From NCBI GenBank assembly GCA_948567375.1, contig OX419759.1, forward strand, positions 46,032,593 through 46,096,592: a DNA stretch of 64,000 bases. The letters are read 5' to 3'. Shown piece by piece: positions 20,839 to 33,030 of the stretch (positions within the stretch are counted from its first letter, which is position 1; each line of letters opens with the position of its first letter). The position numbers and the translations under genes were made by a program. Under the pieces are notes generated by a model. It saw only the letters and a program-made list of their open reading frames with translations. It made no database searches and had not been told where the DNA came from. Source of the stretch: Lunularia cruciata (lineage: Eukaryota > Streptophyta > Marchantiopsida > Lunulariales > Lunulariaceae).

Positions 20839-21517
20839 TGTAACACCCATTTGTGCATGTGTGTGGTATTGTGATATTTAGCTTGGTATTACAAGTACTT
20901 AAGAGATATTATTTATATAGAGATAAAGGATGGTTCTATATTAGTCATGGTTAGCTAAAGTTAGTCATAGCTAAGATAGATGGGACCTTACTTTAGAGGA
21001 AGTAGAAAAGATGAGCACCACTATTTTGGATTTTAGTGTGTTGACTTGGTATTATTCCTAGGTGTTTGGCTTTGGGGAAAGAGTTGAGAACTCTTGGGCC
21101 CGCAAGCCTTTTTGTTTTGGATTCTTCTTTAGTCCAAGGATAGCCCATGTGAAGGAATCCTTGCTTTAGTGGTTGGGTCAAGATAAGGGGAATATGCCCA
21201 TGTGAATGGATATTCCTTTCTACTTTTTGACTTTACTTGACTTTTAGTCTAGTAACTTGAGTTACTACGGTAATTAGTAACTTTGGTACGTAACTATTTC
21301 ACAAGTATATAAACAAGGAGTGAGGAGGTACTCATCATCCTTTCATTTGCAACTATCTCTCTCTCATTGAGTTCTCTAGTGAGCAATGTCTTGAGTCTTG
21401 GAGTGTTAGCCTTGGAGGAGTATGATGGAGTTGGGGTTCCTTGCCTTCTTAGTCCATGGTGCGCTACCATAATAGCCATCAGAGGTTCATCCTGAGTGAG
21501 AGACAGGCCGGCTCACA
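20839..21517 (+). repeat. E1 3' LTR
   Basis: 679 bp, apparently identical to the 5' LTR, followed by the GCTC duplication. Confidence 0.93.
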
Positions 21518-24500
21518 GCTCTGCCAAGCCAAGGCTCACAATCCAGGTCAAATAGTTCAAATCCATAGCCTGACCTAACACCTGACGCCTGGATGCCTCT
21601 GACACTGCTGGAACAGTGGTAATACCGGTGCAAAAACCCATCGCCCGCTCTCTCTCATCAGCGTTGGGCTCCACCAACTGCTGTAACTGTGAGTCCTAAA
21701 CAAGTCTAGGTCCTCCCTCTCAAAAAGCATGAGAGTATGGGAAACTCATGAGAGTGGGAAATGCAGCTCTAGGCTGTCCAACTAGGTTCACCACTGCCAT
21801 AGGTGACCTATCAGCCACTACCACTATCTGAGACTGACGCCCAACATCCAAGATATCATCAACAAGGATGTGGTCAAGTCGCTGAATCCCATCATAACTA
21901 TGCTGTAGAACCTCTCTAGGTAAGAGGTTCATCCACCAAAGACAAAGACGATGAGCCTGTGATCCCACTATGACTACATCTAACAATACAGGAGGTCCCA
22001 TCCAAGAATGGACCTGATGTGTACTCGCCACCACTCTAGTGCGAGAATCACCCATCAAAGGAACGTTCTCCAAAAGGTAAGCTGGAGAAACAGACTGATG
22101 AACCTGGAGATGTCGTAGTATCCGTAACATCTCCCAAAACACACCAGAGCAAGGATCCTAAAGACCCAAACCGCGGCCCGCATGTGTATGTCCCTGACAT
22201 GGCCATCCAAAAATCACCAAGTGAATAGGCCTATGTCTCTCTAGGTCATGCGCCCCCAGTAAGGAAATGTCTCCTAGTAGGGCCTTCTGGTAACCTCTGA
22301 CTGCTAACATTGGTAATAACTCCGGATACCAATAGGCCAAGTGCACCACATGATGTAGAGAGACTTGCCTAGTAGTCTCATCTCTCTTTACATACAAGTA
22401 CCTCTGTACTCGGATACCCGCCTGTAACACCGCAGTTAGTCCGGTGCTGATCCCACCAAACAACTCCAATAGGCATATCCCCTCTACTGGATACTGCCAA
22501 GCAATGAGTGTGGTATCCAGAGGTGTCAAAGCAATTGCCTCTAGAAGCTCATCCTCATACTCATCTCCTGATCGTACGAAGGCTCCACTCCAAGCCTACT
22601 GCACCAACTGATCTACATGCTGCTGCAATGCCTCCTCTAAACTCCACAATGGAACATCCAAGGTGGATCAAACAATCCCACTCGTACTCCAAAGCCAAGT
22701 GATCTCCTCTAGTACTGGAGTATCCTCTGCATGGGCGTTCCCCTCCAACAATTCACCAGGCCAAGTAACTGCACTGTTGAAAGCTAAAACTGATGCTGCC
22801 ATGGTCCCAGATTGTAGTGAGCCAAGACTATCACTACTGAAGCGTACTGGTAGGCGACATACCCGTCCCTCACCAGACTGCCAACCAGGTCTATAAGAGG
22901 CTGTCTACTCCCAATAGTCAATGCTGAAACCCATGGACTATAACACTGCTCTACCAACTAGCACATCATATGACTCAGCTATTGTCACAATAGCCTGAGC
23001 TCTCACCACCGAGCTATCAGTCGGATGACCAGGCTGAACCTGGACAACAAGCTCTCCACGTGTGATGTACTATGTCAAATTACCACCAAGAGATGTCTGG
23101 ATCTGAAATGGACGCCTCTCCACATCGGTCTTTCGTAACTCCAGACCGACAACTGCAGCCTTCCCCAACATAAAGGGCTGCGCACCAGAGTCTAACAAGA
23201 CTCTTTGTGGTGTATAGACCTTCCTTGAAGGTCCCACCAAATGAAAAATCCCCCTCTAGTTATCCAATAGGACAACACCAAGTGGAAACCGCGCTCTCTC
23301 AAAGGCCGGTCTAGCTGGCAACTCCTCCAGTCTAGCCGCTGTTGCCTGCCATAAACCACTAGTCGCTGAACGGATCCCATGCTCCTCAACCAAGTCAGAT
23401 CCACTACCAACCACCTTTGCTCTAGTAGTAGGAACTGCACCATCCCTACTCTCACATAACGTGGCAGCCAACCAGAATACTGGGGCTGGGTCAACTCCCA
23501 ATGTAAACATGTCACTGGCTGAAAACAAAGGATGCCGCATAATCAGCTGAGCCGCCCCCAACATCATGCTAGACTCAATCTGTGTAGTAGCAGGTGGCTG
23601 ACTAGCAAGTAGTCCATCATGTACTCCATCACCACCTACCACACCTGCACTGGGACGTCTAGGAACCATGGATGTCGTCTGCAATGCCTCAGATAGCGTG
23701 AAGGATTGGGGAAGTCTGACCTGTCTCCCAACCTCTCCTCTCTATGGGTCCAACTCCACTGATGCTCCTCTAGGCTCTGGAGCACGTACTACACTCCTAG
23801 TCACTGCTGCAGATGCATCCACCTGTGCTGCTCCGCACATGAAGTCCAAAGCATCTCTATCACTAGCATATGAGGTGGAAGCCTCAGCACTCGAATCTGA
23901 TCTCCTCTGAGCAATAGCTATACTAGCCAATCTCTGCTCCAACTGCTCAATCCAAGTAGCCATAGTTGTGTCAGAAGTAAGGGCAGGTACTGCACCCCTA
24001 CTAGGTGTAGATCCTCTACCACCACCTCTACCACCTCGTCCTCCATGAACTGGAGCTCCTCTACTACCTGCCATAGCAGCCCTACCACTCCATAACTTTG
24101 GGTGTAGGTCAAAACACCGGTCACTAGTGTGACCAAATCTGTGGCAATGCTCACACTGCCTCTGTGATGGCTGTGATGCACCAGATGTATCAGGTCCGCT
24201 GCCCTGAGTACACTCTCTCCTATGGTGAGGTCCACCACAAGTCCAACAAGCAACACCACCACTCAATGGCTGCTGCTGACTCAAAAATGAGGGTAAGGGT
24301 CTAACTCCACTAGGCCCTCCACTCGCTCCATAGGATCTGGGCTGTCCACCCTATCTTCAAAAACCAACTGGGCGTGGTGCACTCTGCTGCACTCTAGAAG
24401 AAGTCACAACCGTGGATGAGGTCTCCCTACCAAATCCAGATGTCACCACTCTCTCCTCCACCATGTTGAGCTCAATACGCTTAGCCAAACCAAAGACTAC

Positions 24501-26563
24501 TGCCAAAGTGGGCGAAGTAGCCTACAACAACGTAGCATCACGAACTCTACGTCGCAACTCCCTGTCCAGTATCCCATACCAAAACTGGATTGGCTAGGCC
24601 TCAATAACTCCCTGAGTGAACCTGATCAGCCGCCTCATGCGAGTGTATGCCTCGCGTAGGCTCTCTCCAGCCTTCCGCTGGAACCTGCAAGCTCCTCAGC
24701 TTGTTAGTCCGCACTCCCTGGTAGTTCTACCTCAAACACAAGAAGAACTCCACCATGGGGTTAAACCTTGGTACCACACCACCTCCTGCAGCGGTACCTT
24801 CACTCGTAGTAGCACTATCTCCAGCTAGTGCACCTTCACTAGCTCCACCAACACTACTCGAGCTAGAACTCGTAGGTACAGCCGATCTACTCCTGGCCAC
24901 CGAGCTTGAAGTGATGGAGACATAATGTGGAGACCAATACTGTCTCCATAACTTGATCTCCTCTAAATGAGCTCTCTTGAACTCATGGTAGTCATCCATT
25001 GGTGGACCCTCCAGATGCTGAAACAACCCCTTCCATGCAATGAAGGGTGTGAACAAAGTCGGGTTCCGCATCTGCTATAGATCACACCAACTATCAAACT
25101 CCTGGATGAAGTCATCCAACTCAATGGTACCCATTGTACCAGAGTAACGTCTAGGGCCTTTGGAGGCCCCGTATATCTCGTCCATGTCCCACAGCAATGG
25201 TGCGGACACACCAAGTGCACTCTCAACTGAATCAGCTCCTGTGTCGAACTCCAACTCAGAGTCAATCTCCTCCCTCATTGGGACCTGAGATACAGGCTAA
25301 TACCGAGCACCACTCCGAGTAAACCCACTGCGTACTGCAGGGCTAACTCCTCTAGAATCTCCAAAGAACTCCGTCGTGACAAAGTAACCACAACAGCAAA
25401 CCCAAACCACGAATTGCTACCGCAAGTTGCAACCGCAAGTTGCAACCGCAAGTACCCCACCAAGTGCCAACACCACCAAGTGCCAATACCAACTAAGCAC
25501 CACCCACTAATGTAACTCTAACCGAGATAACTACACTAGGGGAAGGGCAACCTGTAACCTGCCATCATAACACGCACTCTCACAGTCTATAGGTCATCAC
25601 TTCCTGCCTCACCGGAGAGAAACAAAGGTAGTCTGACTGGTCATCACTCCAGCCTCACCATCGAGAGCACACCAGAGCACCAATGCAAAAAAATCAGGGC
25701 ACCTCACACAAACGTGGTGCACAAACAGGAAGTAGAGAATGGAGAGAGTCCAATCACAAGAAATAAAAAAAAAAACCCTCCATCTCATAACACAACACGA
25801 GACTGACTCTGCCACCATTTGGCATTTGACATAAGAGGAGTTAGTATCTAAGTCTTAAGCTACCAGGATCACCAAGAATGTGATCAAACTGCCTCTCCTA
25901 GCCAAAGCTACATGTGTATAAATAACAGTGGCACAGTCACTAGGACAACAAGTGAGGGTGGACCAGTTGGCTAGGGCACCAGTCTAGGAACAAGAGATCT
26001 AGGGGTCAAACCCTATTGCGCACAATCTAGCAGATTTTGCCAACCAATGACCAAGATCTACTCTAAACTAGCTAGCCTCACGCCAGCAAGCTGGCTTGCT
26101 GGCCCTTCTAGGCCTTTGCAGCCTCTCATAGCCCACAACCCTATGCCTCAAAGCCTCTAAACGCCAAAATTCAGTCAAATGAGGCCTTTCTTGTTGCCAC
26201 TTCGAACCTCCTCCAAAATTGGCAAAACCTCTCCAAATCTGTGAAAGTCTTCCAAACTAACAAAACTCCTCCAAATCTGGCCAAAGAGCAAAAACTCCTC
26301 CAAATCTGGCCCAAAATCTGACGTAAAATCTGACGTAAACCCTAAAGATGGTTGTCCGTGAAATCATCCGCTAACTTTCCACTCGAGCCAAATTGACAAA
26401 ACAGGTTTTTCCAAATCACAATTTCATGAGAAGAGCTTCCCAACTCCACCTTCAATTCAACTTTTTGAGCCCAACTCGCAGCAAATTGGTCATGCCTTCA
26501 CCTCCTGAGCTCAAAATCACAACACTGCTCGAAAATTGCTCCTTCTTTGCTCAAAATTTGGCC
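21518..26563 (-). mobile_element. Element B parts: methyltransferase, protease, zinc knuckles, gag, leader
   Basis: B continues here on the minus strand. The DNMT3-like domain (about 22,530-21,530) keeps LLELFGGISTGL, the PCQGHT motif, LLENVPL and HRLCLWW. The protease lies at about 23,260-22,890, the zinc knuckles near 24,260-24,120 (CWTCGGPHHRREC, CEHCHRFGHTSDRC) and gag at about 25,280-24,300. The leader follows to 26,563, with the hairpin (26,092-26,113) and tRNA-like segment (25,953-26,020, plus strand). The piece is broken in several places. Confidence 0.88.
25953..26020 (+). ncRNA. tRNA-like (SINE-like) segment in the leader of B
   Basis: This is the same segment as 4,001-4,068 of A. 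A-box-like TGGACCAGTTGG is at 25,959-25,970, and the arm TAGGG-GTCAAA-CCCTA at about 26,000-26,015. It is antisense to the element. Probably a fossil. Confidence 0.55.
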
Positions 26564-27255
26564 TGTAACACCCATTTGTGCATGTGTGCGGTATTGTGAT
26601 ATTTAGCTTGGTATTACAGGTACTTAAGAGATATTATTTATATAGAGATAAATGATGGTTCTATATTAGTCATGGTTAGCTAAAGTTAGTCATAGCTAAG
26701 ATAGAGGGGACCTTACTTTAGAGGAAGTAGAAAATATGAGCATCACTATTTTGGACTTTAATGTGTTGACTTGGTATTATTCCTAGGTGTTTGGCTTTGA
26801 GGAAAGAATTGAGAACTCTTGGGCCCGCAAGCCTTTTTGTTTTGGATTCTTCTTTAGTCCAAGGATAGCCCATGTGAAGGAATCCTTGACTTAGTGGTTG
26901 GGTCAAGATAAGACCACATGCTTAGGGGAATATGCCCATGTGAATGGATATTCCTTTCTACTTTTTGACTTTACTTGACTTTTAGTCTAGTAACTTGAGT
27001 TACTACGGTAATTAGTAACTTTGGTATGTAACTATTTCACAAGTATATAAACAAGGGGTGAGGAGGTACTCATCATCCTTTCATTTGCAGCTATCTCTCT
27101 CTCATTGAGTTCTCTAGTGAGCAATGTCTTGAGTCTTGGAGTGTTAGCCTTGGAGGAGTATGATGGAGTTGGGGTTCCTTGCCTTCTTAGTCCATGGTGC
27201 GCTACCATAATAGCCATCAGAGGTTCATCCTGAGTGAGAGACAGGCTGGCTCACA
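26564..27255 (+). mobile_element. Solo LTR of the E1 family in the leader of B
   Basis: A 692-bp LTR from TGTAACACCC to GGCTCACA with no internal region. It is flanked by GGCC at 26,560-26,563 and 27,256-27,259; the uninterrupted leader of A (near 3,480, opposite strand) has GGCC once. It is 13 bp longer than the E1 LTRs. It probably arose by LTR-LTR recombination after insertion. Confidence 0.92.
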
Positions 27256-27434
27256 GGCCAGTGCTTCCACACACCATCCGCCTAACTGCCAAATCTGCAT
27301 CAACTGAACGAGCTTCTACACACTAGGGAAACACTGAACTTGAATCGAGCTACCAACGATCCACCGAGCTTGGAGATACCACCAACACTCACAGTTCCTG
27401 CACCCAATTTCCCCCTGACCTCACTTCTCTGATG
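27256..27434 (-). mobile_element. Element B part: start of the leader
   Basis: Leader sequence of B between the solo LTR and the 5' A1 repeat. It matches 3,303-3,480 of A on the opposite strand. No other feature was seen. Confidence 0.8.
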
Positions 27435-27883
27435 TAATCAGATTGCTTAACATTCTCAACTCAACTCAACTCAGATCAATACTTGATCTGTCACTCTATA
27501 AACTGCCAACAACTGGGCACTGATTACAGTCAAGCCACACCCACTCAAGCATAGAGAATCCAAGTGACGCTTGCCGGCCTCTGTCCACCATAGCCAAGAA
27601 CTCGAAGGCTCAACATCAGAGAAGTGAGCTCTTTGGAGCTCACTTCAAAACTATACCCTCTGGACTCGAGCTAGCACTAAAACCCTAACGGTCCCACTGA
27701 CGGCACACTCGACGGTGCAAATAGTGCAAAGTGACAGTAGGCTCCACCGTGAAGTCAGTACCCCAAACACAAAATCTAACCGTTTGAAAGTAGTCTCTGA
27801 GAAACTACTAGAATAGCTCTAACTACTATCACTGGAACTCCAGTGTCCAAGCATCTAGATGCGGAACTACAAATGGCGTGACA
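27435..27883 (-). repeat. Element B 5' terminal repeat (A1 type)
   Basis: This 449-bp repeat matches 2,854-3,302 and 12,191-12,639 without a change in length. It starts TGTCACGCC, directly against element D sequence at 27,884, and ends CTGATTA before the leader (next bases CATCAGAG). It has no B-type segment after it, exactly as in A. A TATA-like TTTATAGAG lies near its inner end and is conserved in all three copies. Confidence 0.85.
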
Positions 27884-29484
27884 AATACTATCAACAAAGA
27901 CTCCAAGGAAGAATTTGGGGATGGATGATTTCTTGATCTCATAGCAATAATGGGCTACAATGTGTTGGAGGATGTTGGTAGTCACAAAGGCCAACATCAC
28001 AATGGATCAACTGATTGCTCTAAATCCTATCTTGAGGAAAGAATTTAGAGGTGGTTTGAGTTCTACAAGAAGAAGGAAAAAGAAGAAGGCAAAGGCTCTA
28101 GTATCAATGGGAGTGGTGGATGCAAAACAAGCATCATGGGAGGCTTATGATTATACCACCAAGATTGATGCAAGGGTTAATGGCCACAACATCGAGGATG
28201 ACTTGTTGATGAAGGATCTATAATGAATGCCATGTCAAAGAAATTGATGAAGAAGTTGGGTATGATACAATCTAGACCTTCAACATTTGTAGTGAGGATT
28301 GCAAACAAGCAACAAGTTCGATCAATGGGTGTGATGGACAAGGTGGTAGTATAAGTTACGGGAGTTCAAAACCTCATGAATTTCTGAGTCTTGAAGGATG
28401 CAAGTTATGATTTGCTACTTGGGAGGCCATGGTTGAGAGTAGCATGCACAATTGATAAATGGCACAAAGGGTACTTGATAATTGGGCCATCAAACCATTA
28501 GGTTATAGCTCATATAACCAACACCAACCACCCTTCACATTCAGATACAACATCTTTTGATTATTGCAAATTAGATTAAGAAGAAAGAGCTTCAAGTGTG
28601 GACACAAGTATGGAAGAAGAGACCTCATTGGAGGTGGATGACTCTAAATGTGATTCAAATGTGCATCCTTTGTGTTCTATGGACTTTGTGCCTAAGCCAA
28701 AGGTTTTGAGAGACCTTGATAAATAACCATTGATATTAAAGGAGATAGAGAGGAGACTACTACCCTCAATTATGGTCCAAATGTACCAAGGAATAGAAGG
28801 TAAGATTCGAGGAGACTTTCCATAAGTTTATCCATGTGTTTGCTTTTAATTACAAGGATCTCAAGGAAGTCACCTTGGAGGAGCACCAAATAGACATGGA
28901 GTCACATGCAAGACCAATCCACTAAAAGCAACATTGCATTAGCCCACCAATAGTATTTTTTGTGAAAAAGTAGATGGATAAGCTCAAGGAGGTTAATTTT
29001 ATTTTTGAGGTGGAGAATTCAGAATAATTGTATCCAACTATGATTGTGAAGAAAAAGAATGGTAAACTTTGGGTATGTATTGATTACAAGAAGGACTACT
29101 ACCCCTTGTCATTCATTGATGAGATCTTGGAAGAGGTTGTGGATCATGAAAGGTATAATTTTGGAGATGATTGTAGTGGCTATAACCAAATCAAAATTGC
29201 AGTAGAGCATTAAAAAATCCACCATATTCACCACCTTGTTAAGAACTTATGCTTTCAAGGTCATGACTTTTGGGCTTTGTAACGCTCCAACCATATTTGA
29301 ACAATTCATGAACAAAGTGTTAGAACCTTGTATATGGAAATTTATGAGAGATTTTATTGATGAATTTTGTGTTTATGAGAGCAAGGAGGAACACTTTGAG
29401 CACATGATCAAGGTCTTGCAATGCTTGGATGAAGCAAATGCATCCCTCAACCTAGAGAAGTCCATTTTTTGTTGTGAAGAAGGT

Positions 29485-30272
29485 TGTAATACCAATAGCT
29501 AGATATATTAGCTAGACATGACAATTGGCTTGGTAACATCTGGAAGGATGTTATGTATGATGGGCTAGGTAGATAAGATAGAGGTGTCACCATAAGAGTA
29601 CTTCTATTTATAGAGTAGGAGCCAAAAATAACCTGAATTTGTAATATCAAAAGCTAGACATATCATCCAAAGGTGAAAATTGGTTTGATAACATTTGGAA
29701 GGATGTTATGTATGATGAGCTAGGTAGATCAGATATAGGTGTCAACAAAATAGGAATTTTACTAATAAAGCAAGAGTAAAAAATAACCTGGAAACTTTAG
29801 TCAATTTTGAGGCCTAAACAAATGAATTAGGCCTAAAAAATGTGCAGATTCTCCCAATAGAGGAAAGGCTGGCCTTCCCCTCTTCTTAGGTTTATCTCAT
29901 CAAGAGCTTTCCAATAATACCTCAACCACATGATTTGGAGATTCCTATAAGAGTCCCTAAAGATTTCCTTTGGTTAAAGATGGTTTGACCAACCAGATAG
30001 GATAAGAACTAACATATCATCCATGCATGCAACTAACTAGATAGGATCAAAACTGACATGTCATCCATGCATGCAACTAATCTAAGGGTAGAGATCAATG
30101 ACATGTCACCAATCCATGTATCTGATCCAAGGGTGGAGCTTCCTTTGGGGAAGTCCACTTTGCTGTATAATACAATCAAGGTGCTCCTTTGGGAGCATCG
30201 GAGGTTGAGTGTGAAAATGCATGTTTCTTCTTCTGTGTTTCTCTTCTAGTCTCCTATCCTTGGAAGAATACA
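29485..30272 (+). mobile_element. Solo LTR of an unrelated family inside element D
   Basis: A 788-bp segment from TGTAATACC to AGAATACA, flanked by AAGGT at 29,480-29,484 and 30,273-30,277. E1 (near 18,765) gives the empty site with AAGGT once. The 5-bp duplication and sequence set it apart from the E1 family. Inside, a segment of about 110 bp is repeated in tandem (from 29,485 and from about 29,640). A shorter unit with GACATGTCATCCATGCATGC recurs near 30,013-30,080. A TATA-like GTATAATACA lies near 30,164. Confidence 0.85.
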
Positions 30273-32325
30273 AAGGTCCACTATTGGGGCATAAATTTCC
30301 AAGGATGGAATAGCAGTGGATCTTGAAAAGGTGAAGAAAATATATTCCATTTTCTTTAAGCTTGATAAAGTCATGTCAATTCTTGGGGATAGTTGGGTAC
30401 TATAGGAAGTTCATCTTCTCATTTCCCAACAAGGCTTATGCATTGATCATTTACATGAAGAAGGATGTAAAATATATGGTGATTTTGGAGGATAAGGAGG
30501 CTCTCAAATCTTTGAGAAGTTCAAGCAATCACTTGTTACGGCTCCAAGTCTTGCTAAACCTGATTGGAGTGAGCCTTTCATCCTTTACATTGATGCTTCT
30601 AATGTAGCTATAAAATGAATTCAATTAGAACAAGATAGGCATGATAATCTTATAGCTTATGCTAGTAAATAGATGGTCTCCATAGAGAAGAACTATTCAA
30701 TCACAAAAAGGGAAAGGTTGACAATGATTCTTGGTCTCAAGAAGTTTTGACACTACTTGATTGGCAAGAAGACCACCATTATCACGGATCATAATATTTT
30801 GAAATACATCTTCACAAGTCTTATGTGGAAGGAAGGTTTGCAAGGTGGATTATACTCTTGTCTAAGTATGATTACATCATTGAAGATTGGCAAGGAAAGA
30901 AATATGAAAATGCTGAATTGTTATCTAAGGCCTATAATCATGATAGAGAAGAACAAATGGATGATTCTTTTTTAGATGAGGAGCTCATGACAATCTCAAT
31001 CACTCAAGAGGTTCCAATGGAGTACAAAGAGATTGTGGACTTTGTTACAAGAGGTAACTATCTTGATATAATGCATGCTAGGAAGAGGAAGGCCCTTGTA
31101 GCAAGATCTAGACCTTATATGATGGTGGAGCATTCTTTCTCATCAAAGAGTAGATGGTCTAATTTGAAGAGTAGTGGATAAAGAGGAGTCTATCCTACTC
31201 ATGACGGAGTTTCATGATGGTTTGGTATGTGAGCGTCACTTTCTAGGAAAGGTGACCACTTTCAAGATTCTAGATGTAGGTTACCATTGGAGGAGAGTTT
31301 TCAAGGATTATCTTGATTCTTGCAAAACTTGTAATGTTTGTCAAGCTTTTGCTAGGAAGTCTATTGCCACCTCTTAGATCAACTCCATTGCTAAGACCTG
31401 TTGAGAAATGGAGAATTGACTTTGTAGGTCCTCTCAATAGAACCCCAAGGAACAATTGGTACATTGTGGTAGTTACTAATTACTTTACAAGTAGGTTGAG
31501 GCTAGACCATTGAGAGACAAGAATGAAGATGAAGTTTGTAGAATTTTTCATGAATACATCATCAATAGGTTTGGATTCCCTTTGGAATTGGTTTTCTAAT
31601 AGAGGAGGAGAGTTTACAAGAAGTATCACTTCAACCATGCTATGACATTTCTCTATAAAAATAGAGTGACTACCTCCTATAAGCCAAACTCCAATGGCTT
31701 GGCAAAGAGAACCAATCAAGCCTTGTGCATGATGTTGGCCAAAGATGTATAAATGGAGAGAGTAAAATATCATTGGGACAAGAAGATTCATACAGTTCTA
31801 TGGGAGTATAGGACAATCATGAAGATATCTACTTGATATTCTCCATTTCATTTGGTATATGTTATTGAGTCTACTTTACCTATTCACTTTGATCTTCCTA
31901 CTTTTGAATGAATTCATACAAAATTGAAGAACACACAAGGAGGTGATGCAGAGAAGTCAAGGAAAGAGTAACTCATGGAATTGGAGGAGGCAAGAGCAGT
32001 TGATATGGTTTGAGTGGAGCAAGATCAAAGGAAAAAAAAGAGCTATGACAAGAGGCAAGGCAAGAAGAAGGTGGAGCTCTTCAAGGAAGGTGATTGGGTA
32101 AATTTTTTTGATTCCATTTAATTCAAGAGGGTGTAAGAAAAGTTTTTGCCTAAGTACTTTGGACCTTTCATAGTGGAGAAGGTGTGGGGAAATTACACCT
32201 ATGATCTCAAGGAGTTGGGAGGAAGACACTTTGATAAGATTAACCATGATAAATTGAAGTTGTATCATAGAAGGTAAAGTGACCTTCTCCTTGAGGATGA
32301 AGTGAAATCTTAGTCTGAGGGTAAA

Positions 32326-33030
32326 TGTAACACCCATTTAATACATGTATACTCTATAGGAGTATTAAGTTTGGTATTGTAAGTAATGGAGAAATATTAT
32401 CCATATGGAGTTTAGCTAAGCTTCTATATTAGTCATTATTAGTTAGAGTTAGTCCTAGCTAAGATAAAGGTGGCCCTATTCTAGAGGAAGGAAAAAGAGT
32501 AAGCATCACTATTTTGTCTTCTAATATATTGACTTGGTATATTTCCTAGTTATTTGACTTTGAAGAAAAAGTTAAGAATTCTTAGGCCCACAAGCCTTGT
32601 TGATGTGGATTTTTCTATATTCCAAGGATAGCCCATGTGAAGTAATCCTTGACTTAGTTGGTAGGTGAGTATAAGACCACCCACCCATAAGATTATTCCC
32701 ATATGCTTGGATATTCCTTTAGATTTTTTGACTTTATTTGACTTTTAGCTTGGTTACTTGAGTTACTTTTGTAATTAATAACTTTGGTGTGTAATTTTTT
32801 CACAAGTATATAAGCTAGGGGTGAGGAGGTATTATTCATCCTTTCATTTGCAACTATCTCTCTCTCATTGAGTTCTCCAGCAAACAATGTCTTGGAGTGT
32901 TGGAAGTGCTTTGGAGTTCTAGCCTTGGAAGAGTGTGATGGAGTTGGGGTTCCTTGCCTTCTTAGTCCATGGTGCTCTACCTTAATAACCATTAGAGGTT
33001 CATCCTAAGTGAGAGATAGGCTGGCTCACA
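32326..33030 (+). repeat. 3' LTR of element D
   Basis: A diverged 705-bp LTR of the E1 family, TGTAACACCC to GGCTCACA, preceded by GTCTGAGGGTAAA in the polypurine position. Confidence 0.85.

Larger units (their letters stand above)
13710..21517 (+). mobile_element. Element E1: whole Tat/Athila-like Ty3/gypsy retrotransposon
   Basis: This is a 7,808-bp element inserted in B, flanked by GCTC. LTRs of 679 bp (13,710-14,388 and 20,839-21,517) look identical by eye, so insertion was recent. A primer site resembling the tRNA-Asp type used by Tat/Athila elements follows the 5' LTR, and a purine-rich tract precedes the 3' LTR. It encodes an upstream zinc-knuckle protein and a single 1,608-residue gag-pol. 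It looks whole. RT motifs and the primer site suggest the non-chromovirus Tat/Athila side of Ty3/gypsy. At least five other LTR copies of this family lie in the window. Confidence 0.93.
1..27883 (-). mobile_element. Element B: Ty3/gypsy copy with methyltransferase and PHD finger, nested host of A and E1
   Basis: This is a minus-strand copy of the same family as element A. It begins at its 5' repeat (27,435-27,883) and leaves the window at the left. Its visible pieces are 1-2,853, 12,746-13,709, 21,518-26,563 and 27,256-27,883; the gaps are the insertions A, E1 and a solo LTR. Recognisable parts, read right to left, are leader, gag, two zinc knuckles, protease, cytosine methyltransferase, reverse transcriptase, RNase H, integrase and PHD finger. 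It is broken, with clearly more breaks than A. It lies inside element D: bases from 27,884 onward match D's gag/protease region. B is older than A and E1, since both interrupt it, and younger than D. Confidence 0.9.
27884..33030 (+). mobile_element. Element D: old, decayed E1-family copy (right part)
   Basis: It matches E1 from about 17,141 (end of gag) through protease, RT, RNase H and integrase to a 3' LTR of 705 bp (32,326-33,030). The first part is missing because B inserted at 27,884; it should lie left of the window. It is heavily broken, with many breaks, and is the oldest layer of the left-hand nest. It is also interrupted by a solo LTR at 29,485-30,272. Confidence 0.88.
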
